DNA from: Opitutaceae bacterium
GTDB taxonomy: Bacteria > Verrucomicrobiota > Verrucomicrobiia > Opitutales > Opitutaceae
NCBI GenBank assembly: GCA_003164715.1
Contig: PLTZ01000013.1
Span: forward strand, 62,001 to 126,000
Direction of reading: 5' to 3'
DNA length: 64,000 bases
Shown here: positions 1 to 8,110 of the stretch, piece after piece
Layout: each line of letters opens with the position of its first letter
Position numbering within the stretch: position 1 is the stretch's first letter
Position numbers and translations under genes: made by a program
The notes under the pieces: model-generated
What the model was told of the DNA's origin: nothing
The model's input: the letters and a program-made list of their open reading frames with translations, nothing else
Databases searched by the model: none

Positions 1-1140
1 GTCCTTAAGGCCGTGCCCGGTGACGAGGACGACGACCTGGTCGTCCGCCGCCAGGAGCCTCCCGTCGCGCAGCCGGGCAAGGGCGGCCACGGCCGCGGCC
101 GCCGCGGGCTCCGCGAAGACCCCGCTCGCCGCGGCGAGCGTGCGCTGGGCCGCGAGGATCTCCTCGTCGCTTACCGTGACCGAGCAGCCGTGGCTCTGGA
201 GCACGGCGGCCCGGGCGAGGTGAGCGTTCGACGGGACCGAGACCGAGATGGAGTCCGCGACGGTCGAGGGGCTGACCGCGTCGCGGTAGTGCCCCGTCAC
301 GATGTAGTCGTGGATGGCGCTCGAGCGCTCGGCCTGCGCGCAGACCAGCCGGGGCAGGCGCTCGATTAGGCCCGCGTCCCTTAAGTCCAGGAACGCCTTG
401 TGCACGCCGGCGAGAATCACGCCGTCGCCGGTCGGCACCACGACGACCGAGGGCGCCCGCCCGCCGTTCTGCTGCCAGATCTCGAGCCCGACCGTCTTCT
501 TTCCCTCGATCGTGAGCGGGTGGTAGGCGGTGTTGCGGTTGAGCCCCCCGTAGCGCGCGGTGTAGTCGAGGGACAGCCGGAACGCGTCGTCGTAGGTGCC
601 GTCGACCGGGACGACCTGCGCCCCGTGGAGCAGCATCTGCGCGAGCTTCGCCTTCGGGGCCGACTTAGGCACGAAGATCACGGCGCGCCGGCCGGCGGCG
701 GCGCAGACCGCGGCCAGCGAGCTCGCGGCGTTGCCTGTGGACGCCGTGACGATCGTCCGCTCGCCCAGGCGGATCGCCTCGGCGACAACCAGGAACGAGG
801 CGCGGTCCTTCAGCGAGCCGCTCGGGTTCAGGCCGTCGTTCTTTATCCAGACGTCGGGCACGCCGAAGGCCTCGCCGAGGGCGGCGGACCTGGCGAACGG
901 CGTCGGGGCCATGGCGTAGGGCGGGTGGAACTCCGGCTCGACCGCGCAGAACAGGTTCCAGTCGGGCTTCGCCCTTCGGAACTTACGGCGGATCCGCTCG
1001 TGGTCGAACTCGGCGGTGAGGACCCCGCTGAGCGGCATGCCCGGGTGGTAGGCCTTGCCGCATTCAGGGCACAGATAGCGTACCCGGTCGCGCTCGAAGC
1101 GACCCCCGCAGACGGTGCACCGGTAGACGAACGGTACCAT
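1..1140 (-). CDS. Threonine synthase-like PLP enzyme with N-terminal zinc ribbon (3' end outside window)
   Basis: This is a fold-type II PLP-dependent enzyme of the threonine synthase family, which converts O-phosphohomoserine to threonine. The ATG at 1138-1140 (complement) opens 380 codons with no stop before the window edge. A four-cysteine zinc ribbon (C8, C11, C24, C27) leads into the catalytic domain. The Schiff-base lysine is K111 in NPSGSLKDR, and the phosphate-binding loop STGNAASS follows near residue 134. The gene begins 5 bp after ygeY ends, so it is probably the last known gene of the ssnA-ygeY transcript. In the enterobacterial purine cluster the PLP enzyme next to ygeY is YgeX, 2,3-diaminopropionate ammonia-lyase. 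This protein looks like threonine synthase rather than YgeX, so its role here may be either threonine synthesis or a diaminoacid lyase. The family call is firm; the substrate is not. Confidence 0.85.
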   Translation of the reverse strand, partial: MVPFVYRCTVCGGRFERDRVRYLCPECGKAYHPGMPLSGVLTAEFDHERIRRKFRRAKPDWNLFCAVEPEFHPPYAMAPTPFARSAALGEAFGVPDVWIKNDGLNPSGSLKDRASFLVVAEAIRLGERTIVTASTGNAASSLAAVCAAAGRRAVIFVPKSAPKAKLAQMLLHGAQVVPVDGTYDDAFRLSLDYTARYGGLNRNTAYHPLTIEGKKTVGLEIWQQNGGRAPSVVVVPTGDGVILAGVHKAFLDLRDAGLIERLPRLVCAQAERSSAIHDYIVTGHYRDAVSPSTVADSISVSVPSNAHLARAAVLQSHGCSVTVSDEEILAAQRTLAAASGVFAEPAAAAAVAALARLRDGRLLAADDQVVVLVTGHGLKD

Positions 1141-1145
1141 GGTCC

Positions 1146-2402
1146 CTAGGCCTTTGCGTTGAGCCTCGCCACGAGCGCCGCATAAAACGCGACGGCCGCG
1201 CTCAGGTGCTCGACCGGGCACGCCTCATCGGCCGCGTGCGCGTAGACCTCGTTGCCCGGCCCTAGGCCGAGCGTCGGGATGCCCTTCAGGCCCGCCGTGG
1301 CGATGCCGTTGGTGCTGAAGGTCCACTTGTCGACAAGGGGCGCTTTGCCGAGCACGCCCGCGTAGGCCTCGACCGCGCTCTTAAGGAGCGGCGAGGCCGG
1401 GTCGAGGGCCCAGGTCGGGTAGTATTTCTCGGTCGGGTAGACCTTGCCCGTGTAGGCAGCCTCCTCGTAGGTGAGCACGTAGACCCTGGCGTCCGGGCAG
1501 CCGGCGCGCGCCGCCGCGTCGCGCACCTCCGCGATCGCGCTGTCCTTGGTCTCGCCGGCCGTCAGGCGCCGGTCCAGGTGGATGCCGGCCTCGTCGGCCA
1601 CGGCGCAGAGGGAGGGTGAGGAGGACTTCACCTCCGATATCGTGACCGTTCCCTTCCCGAGGAAGGGGTCGCTGCGCAGCCGCCCGTTGAGCTTCTCGAT
1701 CTCGAGCGCGACGCGCGCGATCTTGTAGATGGCGTTGTCACCGCGCTCCGGCGCGGAGCCGTGGCAGCTGCGGCCCTTCACCTCGACGCGGATCTCGATC
1801 CGGCCGCGGTGGCCGCGGTAGATGTTGAGGTTCGTGGGCTCCGTGATGACCACGAGCTCCGGTTTGATCCCGTCCTCGTTGAGGATGTACTGCCAGCAGA
1901 GGCCGTCGCAGTCCTCCTCCATGACGGTCCCGGTGAAGTAGATCGTGAACTGCTCATTGAGCCCGAGCTCCTTGATCACGCGGCCCGCGTGGACCAGGGC
2001 GGCCACGCCGCCCTTCTGGTCGACCGAGCCGCGGCCCCGGACCTTGCCGTCGACGACCTTCCCCTCGAAGGGGTCGAAGGTCCACTGCGACCGGTCTCCG
2101 GGGTAGACGGTGTCCACGTGTCCGTCGAACGCGACGACGCGCGGCCCCGACCCGATGCGGCCGATGATGTTACCTAGCCCGTCGACGCGGACCTCGTCAA
2201 ACCCGATCGCCTCCATCTCCTTCCTGATGACCGCGACCACGGCGGCCTCCTTCGAGGAGAAGGACTGCGTGCGCACGAGGTCGCCAAGGAAGCGGGCCGT
2301 GTCGGCCTCCAGCTCCTTCGCGCGCGCGCGGATCGCCTCGAAGCTCGCGGCCGCGGGCGGGGTGTTGGGGTGACGGGCTGTCGTTTTCACATGCGTTGCC
2401 AT
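1146..2402 (-). CDS. ygeY: YgeY-type M20 family metallohydrolase
   Basis: A zinc-dependent M20 amidohydrolase of 418 residues, the usual length for the YgeY group. Metal ligands are visible: H95 and D97 in DGHVDTV, D128 in GSVDQKGG, and the catalytic/metal pair E162-E163 in TVMEEDCDG. The C-terminal histidine ligand is probably in the EVYAHAADEAC stretch. YgeY is part of the anaerobic purine/uric acid degradation cluster of gut bacteria, where it is thought to cleave an acyl-amino acid intermediate; older annotation calls it selenium-metabolism-linked. The ATG at 2400-2402 overlaps the end of ssnA by 16 bp, so the two are translationally coupled. The conserved neighbours (ssnA, oxidoreductase, carbamate kinase) support this identity over generic ArgE/DapE deacylases. 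Confidence 0.85.
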   Translation of the reverse strand: MATHVKTTARHPNTPPAAASFEAIRARAKELEADTARFLGDLVRTQSFSSKEAAVVAVIRKEMEAIGFDEVRVDGLGNIIGRIGSGPRVVAFDGHVDTVYPGDRSQWTFDPFEGKVVDGKVRGRGSVDQKGGVAALVHAGRVIKELGLNEQFTIYFTGTVMEEDCDGLCWQYILNEDGIKPELVVITEPTNLNIYRGHRGRIEIRVEVKGRSCHGSAPERGDNAIYKIARVALEIEKLNGRLRSDPFLGKGTVTISEVKSSSPSLCAVADEAGIHLDRRLTAGETKDSAIAEVRDAAARAGCPDARVYVLTYEEAAYTGKVYPTEKYYPTWALDPASPLLKSAVEAYAGVLGKAPLVDKWTFSTNGIATAGLKGIPTLGLGPGNEVYAHAADEACPVEHLSAAVAFYAALVARLNAKA

Positions 2403-3718
2403 AATTTCCTTGCGAGCTCGCGGGCCCGCGCGATCACGCGCGCCTCGTCGATGTCGAGCTTCAGCTGCCTGCGCTCCATCAGCACCCGGCCCCCCACGAT
2501 GGTCGTGTCGACCTGCGCCTGCGACAGACCGAACAGGACGTGGCCGAGCGCGTTCCCGTCGGTGAGCGGGGTGGGCGGGTCGTAGTCGAAGATCGCCAGG
2601 TCTGCGGCGCAGCCCTGGCGGATCTCCCCCACGCGCAGCCCGAAGATGCGGCCGGCGATCCTCGCGTTGCCTCCGAAGAGGGCGCCCGTCACCTCGCCGA
2701 AGCCGCAGGAGGGGTTGGCGTTCGCATGGTGCTGCGCCCAGAGCGCGGCGCGCGCCTCCTCGAGCATGTTGGCCGTCATCGCGTCCGTCCCGAGCCCCAC
2801 GAGAACCCCCCGGCGCACCATCTCGACCACGCGGGCGATCCCGACCGCGTTGTTGAGGTTCGACTGCGGGTTGTGCACGACGGCCGTGCCGGTCTCCGCA
2901 AGACTGGCGATTTCGCGCGGCGAGACATGGACGCAGTGGGCGGCGATCGAGCGCCTTCCGAGGACCCCGAAGCGCGTCAGCCGGTCGATGACCCCGGTGC
3001 GCGACCTGCGGCGGGCCGCCTGCTGGTCGGCCTTGGCCTCCGCGGCGTGGATGTGGAAGCCGACCTCGAGCGCGTGACCGAGGCCCGCGGCGTCCTCGAG
3101 GGTCCGGTCGGAGAGCGTGAACGAGGCGTGCAGGCCGAAGAGCGCCCTCAGGTTGGGGCCGCCGTGGGCCTGGCAGCGGCGGATGAAGTGGACGTTCTCG
3201 GCCAGCCCCGCCTGGGCCACCTTGGCGCCGTCGCGGTCGGAGACCTCATAGCAGAGGCAGGCGCGCAGGCCCGACTCGCCCACGGCGCGCGCGACCGCGT
3301 CTAGGGAGCCGCCCACGGCGCCCGGGCTCGCGTGGTGGTCGATGACGGTCGTCGTCCCGTGGCGCACCGAGTCGATGAGCGCCACGAGCGCGCTCTGGTA
3401 GCAGTCCTCGGTGGTGAGCGCGGAGTCCAGGCGCCACCACAGGTTGCGCAGGACGCCCATGAAGTCCCTGGACGGCCGGGCCTTCGAAAGGCCCCGGGCG
3501 AACGTGCTGTAGAGGTGGGTGTGGCCGTTCACGAACCCGGGGACGACGAGCTTTCCCGCCGCGCTCAGGCGCCGGCCCTTGTACCCGGCGAACTCGGCGC
3601 CGGGCGCCACCCTCGTGATGAAGCCGTCCTCGATGAGGACCGAGTGCCCGCGCCGCACCGACGCGGTCCCCCCGGTGGAGAGCAGGGTACCGTCTTCGAT
3701 GAGGAGGGCAGAGGGCAT
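2387..3718 (-). CDS. ssnA: SsnA-type aminohydrolase (amidohydrolase superfamily)
   Basis: A 443-residue amidohydrolase close in length to E. coli SsnA (442). It carries the superfamily zinc site: H66 and H68 in NGHTHLYS, later histidines in GFHIHAAEA and AAHCVHV, and the aspartate in VGLGTDAMT. The family deaminates or hydrolyses nitrogen heterocycles, and SsnA belongs to the purine catabolic cluster. The ATG at 3716-3718 is 14 bp after the stop of the upstream oxidoreductase gene, and the 3' end overlaps ygeY. The same frame stays open far upstream, to about 6163, but that extension is antisense-type GC-rich open frame lying over the oxidoreductase gene and has no protein-like content. Confidence 0.88.
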   Translation of the reverse strand: MPSALLIEDGTLLSTGGTASVRRGHSVLIEDGFITRVAPGAEFAGYKGRRLSAAGKLVVPGFVNGHTHLYSTFARGLSKARPSRDFMGVLRNLWWRLDSALTTEDCYQSALVALIDSVRHGTTTVIDHHASPGAVGGSLDAVARAVGESGLRACLCYEVSDRDGAKVAQAGLAENVHFIRRCQAHGGPNLRALFGLHASFTLSDRTLEDAAGLGHALEVGFHIHAAEAKADQQAARRRSRTGVIDRLTRFGVLGRRSIAAHCVHVSPREIASLAETGTAVVHNPQSNLNNAVGIARVVEMVRRGVLVGLGTDAMTANMLEEARAALWAQHHANANPSCGFGEVTGALFGGNARIAGRIFGLRVGEIRQGCAADLAIFDYDPPTPLTDGNALGHVLFGLSQAQVDTTIVGGRVLMERRQLKLDIDEARVIARARELARKLWQRM

Positions 3719-3732
3719 GGGCGGCGTCCGTT

Positions 3733-6255
3733 CTAGCCTTCGGCAAACGCTGCGGCCTCGACCGCCGACCGCGGGCGCATCGCGAGCGCGCCCGCAAAGC
3801 ACTTCTGGGCGCACAGCGAGCACCCGACGCAGAGCGCCGCGTCGAACTCGGGCAGGCCCCGCCCGTCGAGCGCCACGGCCTGGTAGGGGCAGCGCTCGCA
3901 GTTGCCGCAGTGCGTGCAGAGGGCGGCGGACAGGGTCGGGATCCTCTTGCGCGCCGGCAGGGACGCGAAGTCGGCGATGGGGCCGGGCAGGGTGCAGCCC
4001 ACGAGCTCGGCCACCGACCCGAGGCCGCGCTCCTCCATCAGGTGGCTCAGGCCCGAGTGGAGCTCGCCGACGTAGCCGAGGCCGTACTTCATGACGGCGG
4101 TGCAGAACTGGACGGTCCCCGCCCCGAGCGCCAGGAAGTTGGCCGCATCGCGGTACGTCATCGCCCCGCCGTTGCCGGAGACCGTCAGGCCCATGCCGGC
4201 CACCTTTGCCAGGGTGAGGTTGCTGATCGGCAGCACGCCCTCGCCCGACATGCCGATCACGACCCCCTCGTCCCAGCGACGGCCCGCCGACGGCCGGAAC
4301 GCGAGCGACGGGAAGCTGTTCGCGAGCGTGACGCCGGCCTTCTTGCCGGGATGGCGGGCGAGCACCTCCTGTATCGCGCGGACGATCGGCTGGATCGCGG
4401 TGACGGCCCCGGTGAGCTTGAAGAGCTTCGGCACGTCGGGGTTGCCCGTCTCCATCACCCAGCCCACGATCTTCGCCGTCAGCTCGGCGTTCTGGGAGAC
4501 CAGGTCCCCGTTCGTGCCATCGCCGCCCTGCGGGCAGGAGAGGCTGTACTCGACGCCCATCGCCCCTGCGTCCTCGAGCTTGCGAGTGTTCGACTGCCAG
4601 AAGGCGCAGTCCCCTTCGTCGCAGCCGGTGACCGGGCCCCCGGTCGAGGCCATGGTCAGGCGGTCCGGGAAACTGCCGACCAGCCGCTCCACCTCGCGGC
4701 ACACGCGGTCGAGCGAGTGGCCGGAGACGTTGTCGCAGTTGCCGTACGTCGATCGGCCGAGGACGAACATGTAGTCGGCCGGGATGTGGATCGGCACGTT
4801 GTCGAAGGCGGTCTTCATCACGGCCCCGGCCCAGCCTGCCGCATAGGCGGACCGCATCTGGATGTAGCCGTCGGTGTGGGGCGCGGCCGAGAGCAGGAGC
4901 GGAGAGAGGATCCTGCGGCCGAAGAAGTCGGTCTCCAGCGGGACCGGCAGCGGGCTCTCCGGCGAGAGCGGCACGCGGCTCTTCGCGCGGTCCGCGATCC
5001 TCGGGACCTCTTCGCCGCACAGGAAAGCGTCGGCCTCGCGCGCGGCGTTCTTGCCGCTCGCCACCGACTCGACGACGGTCGACGAGCCGAGGATGATGTC
5101 GCCCGCATAGAAGACCCCGGGCGCCGCGTCCGTGGGGAGCGCCGCGCGGTTGCCCACGGCGGAGACCACCACGTCGAACTCGCGCAGCACCGGCGGCTCC
5201 TTGGCGCTCACGACGAAGTTGCCGGGCCGCGGCGCCAGGCCCCTGGGAAGCGCCTGGCGCGCCAGGCGCAGGCCCCGGACCCGGCCGGCGGTGGCGACGA
5301 CCGCGACCGGCCTCATGCAGGTGGAGATCTCGACGCCGTGCTCGAGGAGCATCCGGCGCTCGTAGGCCGTGACGGGCATGTCCCGCATCCGGCGCCGGTA
5401 GACAAGCTCGACCGACGCCGCCCCTCGGCGCGCCGCCGTGGTCGCGCAGTCCGCCGCGACCGCGCCCCCGCCGAGGATGGCGACGCGCTTTCCGGCGACG
5501 CGGGGCCGCCCCCGCTGCTCCAGGAACTTCTGCCACGGGACGACGTGCTCCTCGCCCGGGATCCCGAGGCGCACCGGCTCGGCCAAGCCCGCGCTGACGA
5601 TGACGGCGCCGTAGCGGCCCAAGAGCTTCGCCGGTTTGGCGACGGCCGTTTCGCGGCGGACGTCGATCGCTCCCAGGCGCCGGACGAAGGCGACGTCCGT
5701 GCGGACGATGGCCCGCGGCAGGCGGAAGCCCGGGATGAGATTCATCATTCCCCCGAGCTGGCGGCGCTTCTCGAAGACCGTGACGCGGTAGCCGCGCTGC
5801 GCGAGGACGCCCGCGGCGGCGAGGCCCGCAGGCCCCGCGCCGATGACGGCGACCTTCATCCCATTGCGGGGCAGGGGGGAGGGGATGCGCAGCCCGTGCC
5901 GCTTCGCCCGCTCGACGATGGCGGCCTGGACCGCCGGGATCTCGATCGGCCGGTCGAACATCCGGCGCGAGCACGCCCTCATGCAGAAGGTGTCCGGGCA
6001 GGTCGCCCCGCACACGCCCCCAAGGGGGTTTGCGCCCAGGATCATCGCGGCCGACCGGCGAATGTCGGACTTCGCGCCGCCCCGGGCCGCCATGATGAAG
6101 TCGGCCGGCGAGCAGTCTGCCGGGCACGCGGCCTGGCAGGGCTTCTCCTCGCACGAGATGCACCGGTTCAACTCGTCGTTGAGCTGGGCTTCGGTGAGGA
6201 AAGGTTGGGCTGTTTTCATGCCGAGCGCGCTGACGGGCAACGGTCTCGTAAGCAT
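3733..6255 (-). CDS. PreT-PreA fusion, dihydropyrimidine dehydrogenase-like flavo-iron-sulfur oxidoreductase
   Basis: An 840-residue multicofactor oxidoreductase with the domain order of dihydropyrimidine dehydrogenase. The N-terminal Fe-S domain has C32/C35/C40/C44 and C82/C86/C91/C95. The FAD site GAGPAGL is at 139-145 and the second dinucleotide site at about 261-270. The FMN (dihydroorotate dehydrogenase-like) domain spans about 440-740. Two C-terminal 4Fe-4S motifs follow (C780/783/786/789 and C809/812/815/819). The first of these has the spacing C-x2-C-x2-C-x2-C, one residue short of the usual C-x2-C-x2-C-x3-C. At the position of the catalytic loop cysteine of the mammalian enzyme I read V586-S587 (GDLVSQN), so the acid residue may be serine. 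YgfK, the usual partner of SsnA, has the domains in the opposite order, so I do not use that name. ATG 6219 (MKTAQPFL) is an alternative start. Confidence 0.82.
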   Translation of the reverse strand: MLTRPLPVSALGMKTAQPFLTEAQLNDELNRCISCEEKPCQAACPADCSPADFIMAARGGAKSDIRRSAAMILGANPLGGVCGATCPDTFCMRACSRRMFDRPIEIPAVQAAIVERAKRHGLRIPSPLPRNGMKVAVIGAGPAGLAAAGVLAQRGYRVTVFEKRRQLGGMMNLIPGFRLPRAIVRTDVAFVRRLGAIDVRRETAVAKPAKLLGRYGAVIVSAGLAEPVRLGIPGEEHVVPWQKFLEQRGRPRVAGKRVAILGGGAVAADCATTAARRGAASVELVYRRRMRDMPVTAYERRMLLEHGVEISTCMRPVAVVATAGRVRGLRLARQALPRGLAPRPGNFVVSAKEPPVLREFDVVVSAVGNRAALPTDAAPGVFYAGDIILGSSTVVESVASGKNAAREADAFLCGEEVPRIADRAKSRVPLSPESPLPVPLETDFFGRRILSPLLLSAAPHTDGYIQMRSAYAAGWAGAVMKTAFDNVPIHIPADYMFVLGRSTYGNCDNVSGHSLDRVCREVERLVGSFPDRLTMASTGGPVTGCDEGDCAFWQSNTRKLEDAGAMGVEYSLSCPQGGDGTNGDLVSQNAELTAKIVGWVMETGNPDVPKLFKLTGAVTAIQPIVRAIQEVLARHPGKKAGVTLANSFPSLAFRPSAGRRWDEGVVIGMSGEGVLPISNLTLAKVAGMGLTVSGNGGAMTYRDAANFLALGAGTVQFCTAVMKYGLGYVGELHSGLSHLMEERGLGSVAELVGCTLPGPIADFASLPARKRIPTLSAALCTHCGNCERCPYQAVALDGRGLPEFDAALCVGCSLCAQKCFAGALAMRPRSAVEAAAFAEG

Positions 6256-6387
6256 CCTGTCACCAAGCCGGTCCAGGCTCTACCCAGGTCTTGCCGAAGG
6301 CTATGCATATTTTGTCCGAAAGGGCCGCGAAGATTGACGCCGGGCCTCGCAAGTGCCTCATGATGAAGGCTCGCCCCCGGGGCTCGC

Positions 6388-7326
6388 ATGAAAACCATCG
6401 TTATCGCCATAGGCGGCAATTCGCTCATCAAGGACGCGCGCCACCAGAGCGTCGCCCACCAGTACGCGGCCGTGGTCGAGACTGTCCGCCACATCAGCGA
6501 CATGCTCGAGCGCGGCCACCGCATCGCGATCACCCACGGCAACGGGCCCCAGGTGGGCTTCATCCTGCTGCGCAGCGAGCATTCCCGGGGGATCCTGCAC
6601 GAGGTGCCGCTCGACTCCATTGTCGCGGACACCCAGGGCGCGCTCGGCTACCAGATCCAGCAGGCGCTCGAGAACGAGTTCCGCCGCAGGAAGCTCTCAA
6701 GATCGGTCTTGTCGGTCGTGACCCAGACCCTCGTGGACCGCGACGACCCGGCCTTCGCGAGGCCGACCAAGCCGATCGGGGAGTTCTACACGAGGGAGCA
6801 GGCCGAGGAGCGGACGCGCGTCGACAAGTGGCAGATGGTCGAGGACGCGGGCCGCGGCTGGCGCCGCGTCGTGCCGTCGCCCATCCCCGTCCGCATCATC
6901 GAGTCCGGGGCCATCCGCCTCCTGGTCACCGGCGGCTGCGTCGTGATCGCCGCGGGCGGGGGCGGGATCCCGGTCGTCGCCGACGAGCAGGGGATCTTGA
7001 GCGGCGTCGCCGCGGTGATCGACAAGGACCTTGCCTCGGCGGTGCTCGCCGCCCAGATCGGCGCGGACGTCCTCATGATCTCGACCGCAGTGGAGAAGGT
7101 CTGCCTCGACTTCGGCACGCCCCGGCAGCGGGCGATCGACACGATGACGGTGGCCGAGGCCAGGCGCCACATTGCCGAGGGCCAGTTCGAGCCCGGGTCC
7201 ATGCTCCCGAAGGTCGAGGCGTGCATCCGCTTCGTCGAGGAGCGCGGGGGCTTCGCCGTCATCACGTGCCCCTCGGGGCTCTCGACGGCGCTCGAAGGGG
7301 CGACCGGCACGCGGGTGACGGCCTGA
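6388..7326 (+). CDS. arcC: Carbamate kinase
   Basis: Carbamate kinase makes ATP and carbamate from ADP and carbamoyl phosphate, the energy-yielding last step of fermentative arginine, purine or pyrimidine breakdown. The 312-residue length fits the family. Visible family motifs are AIGGNSL near the N-terminus, THGNGPQVG, the substrate-loop region DRDDPAF, and AAGGGGIPV. It is divergent from the oxidoreductase-ssnA-ygeY operon, with 132 bp between starts. That matches the E. coli locus, where the kinase yqeA lies with ygeW/X/Y. I see no strong Shine-Dalgarno before the ATG. Confidence 0.92.
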   Translation: MKTIVIAIGGNSLIKDARHQSVAHQYAAVVETVRHISDMLERGHRIAITHGNGPQVGFILLRSEHSRGILHEVPLDSIVADTQGALGYQIQQALENEFRRRKLSRSVLSVVTQTLVDRDDPAFARPTKPIGEFYTREQAEERTRVDKWQMVEDAGRGWRRVVPSPIPVRIIESGAIRLLVTGGCVVIAAGGGGIPVVADEQGILSGVAAVIDKDLASAVLAAQIGADVLMISTAVEKVCLDFGTPRQRAIDTMTVAEARRHIAEGQFEPGSMLPKVEACIRFVEERGGFAVITCPSGLSTALEGATGTRVTA

Positions 7327-7414
7327 TCCCGATGGGTCCTCAAGGCGGCCGACCTTTGTGGCTCGCCGGGCGCCCCCGGGGCCCCAGACTCCGTTCGGAT
7401 CGCACCGCAAGCCT

Positions 7415-8110
7415 ATGGCCCACACGGAACAGGACATAACCGCCAGGAGCTGGATTCGGAGGGCGGGGCGCCGGATGGCCGTGCACTGGGTCGCCAAGAT
7501 GGCCGGCACCGCCGTGGCCATGACCGCGTTTTTTTTCGTGTATTTCTGGCTCCTGAGGCACGCGCGCGGCCCGGTCACGACGGTGCCCCGCATCTGGATC
7601 GACCGGGCCATTCCTTTCCAGCCCGGGGCGCTCCCGCTCTATGTCTCGCTCTGGGTTTATGTGTCCCTGGCGCCGGCGCTGCTCGTGTCCCGCAGGGCGC
7701 TCGCCGCCTACGCCGCCGCCGCCGCCGTCCTGAGCGTGGCCGGATTCGCCGTCTTCATCCTCTGGCCGACCACCGTCCCGGCGCCGGAGACGGACGCGCC
7801 GCTCGCCCCGTCCGTTGCCTATCTCAAGGTGATCGACGCATCCGGAAACGCGTTTCCCTCGCTGCACGTGGCCTTCGCCGTGTTCACGGCCCTGTGGCTG
7901 GGGCGGCTTCTCCGGGAGACGGGAGCCGCAGGAGGCGTGCGCGCCCTCAACTGGCTCTGGTGCGCGGGGATCGTGTACTCGACGATCGCCATACGCCAGC
8001 ACGTCGCCCTTGACGCCCTGGCCGGGGCCGCGCTTGGGGCCGCGGTTGCGGCCGCGCACCTGCGCATCATGCGCGGCGGCGATCCCTCCGGAGGTCCTAC
8101 TCCGCCGTGA
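7415..8110 (+). CDS. PAP2-family membrane phosphatase
   Basis: A 231-residue integral membrane protein of the PAP2 superfamily, which dephosphorylates lipid phosphates such as phosphatidate or undecaprenyl pyrophosphate. The C-terminal half holds the catalytic blocks: FPSLHVAFAV, matching the PSxH motif, and RQHVALDAL, matching the SRxxxxxHxxxD block in shortened form. About five or six hydrophobic segments are present. ATG 7415 is chosen; a GTG at 7358 in the same frame would add 19 residues without obvious homology. Its last 14 bp overlap, tail to tail, the end of the ADOP permease gene. The substrate cannot be told from the sequence. Confidence 0.8.
   Translation: MAHTEQDITARSWIRRAGRRMAVHWVAKMAGTAVAMTAFFFVYFWLLRHARGPVTTVPRIWIDRAIPFQPGALPLYVSLWVYVSLAPALLVSRRALAAYAAAAAVLSVAGFAVFILWPTTVPAPETDAPLAPSVAYLKVIDASGNAFPSLHVAFAVFTALWLGRLLRETGAAGGVRALNWLWCAGIVYSTIAIRQHVALDALAGAALGAAVAAAHLRIMRGGDPSGGPTPP

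Noticed and set aside
2387-6163. ssnA as a 1258-codon gene
   Set aside because: The frame upstream of ATG 3718 overlaps the oxidoreductase gene in another phase, and the 443-residue protein from 3718 is full family length.
3733-6255. Identification of the oxidoreductase as YgfK (putative selenate reductase)
   Set aside because: Cluster context suggests it, but the domain order is PreT then PreA (FMN domain at the C-terminal side), opposite to YgfK, and the length is 840, not about 1030.
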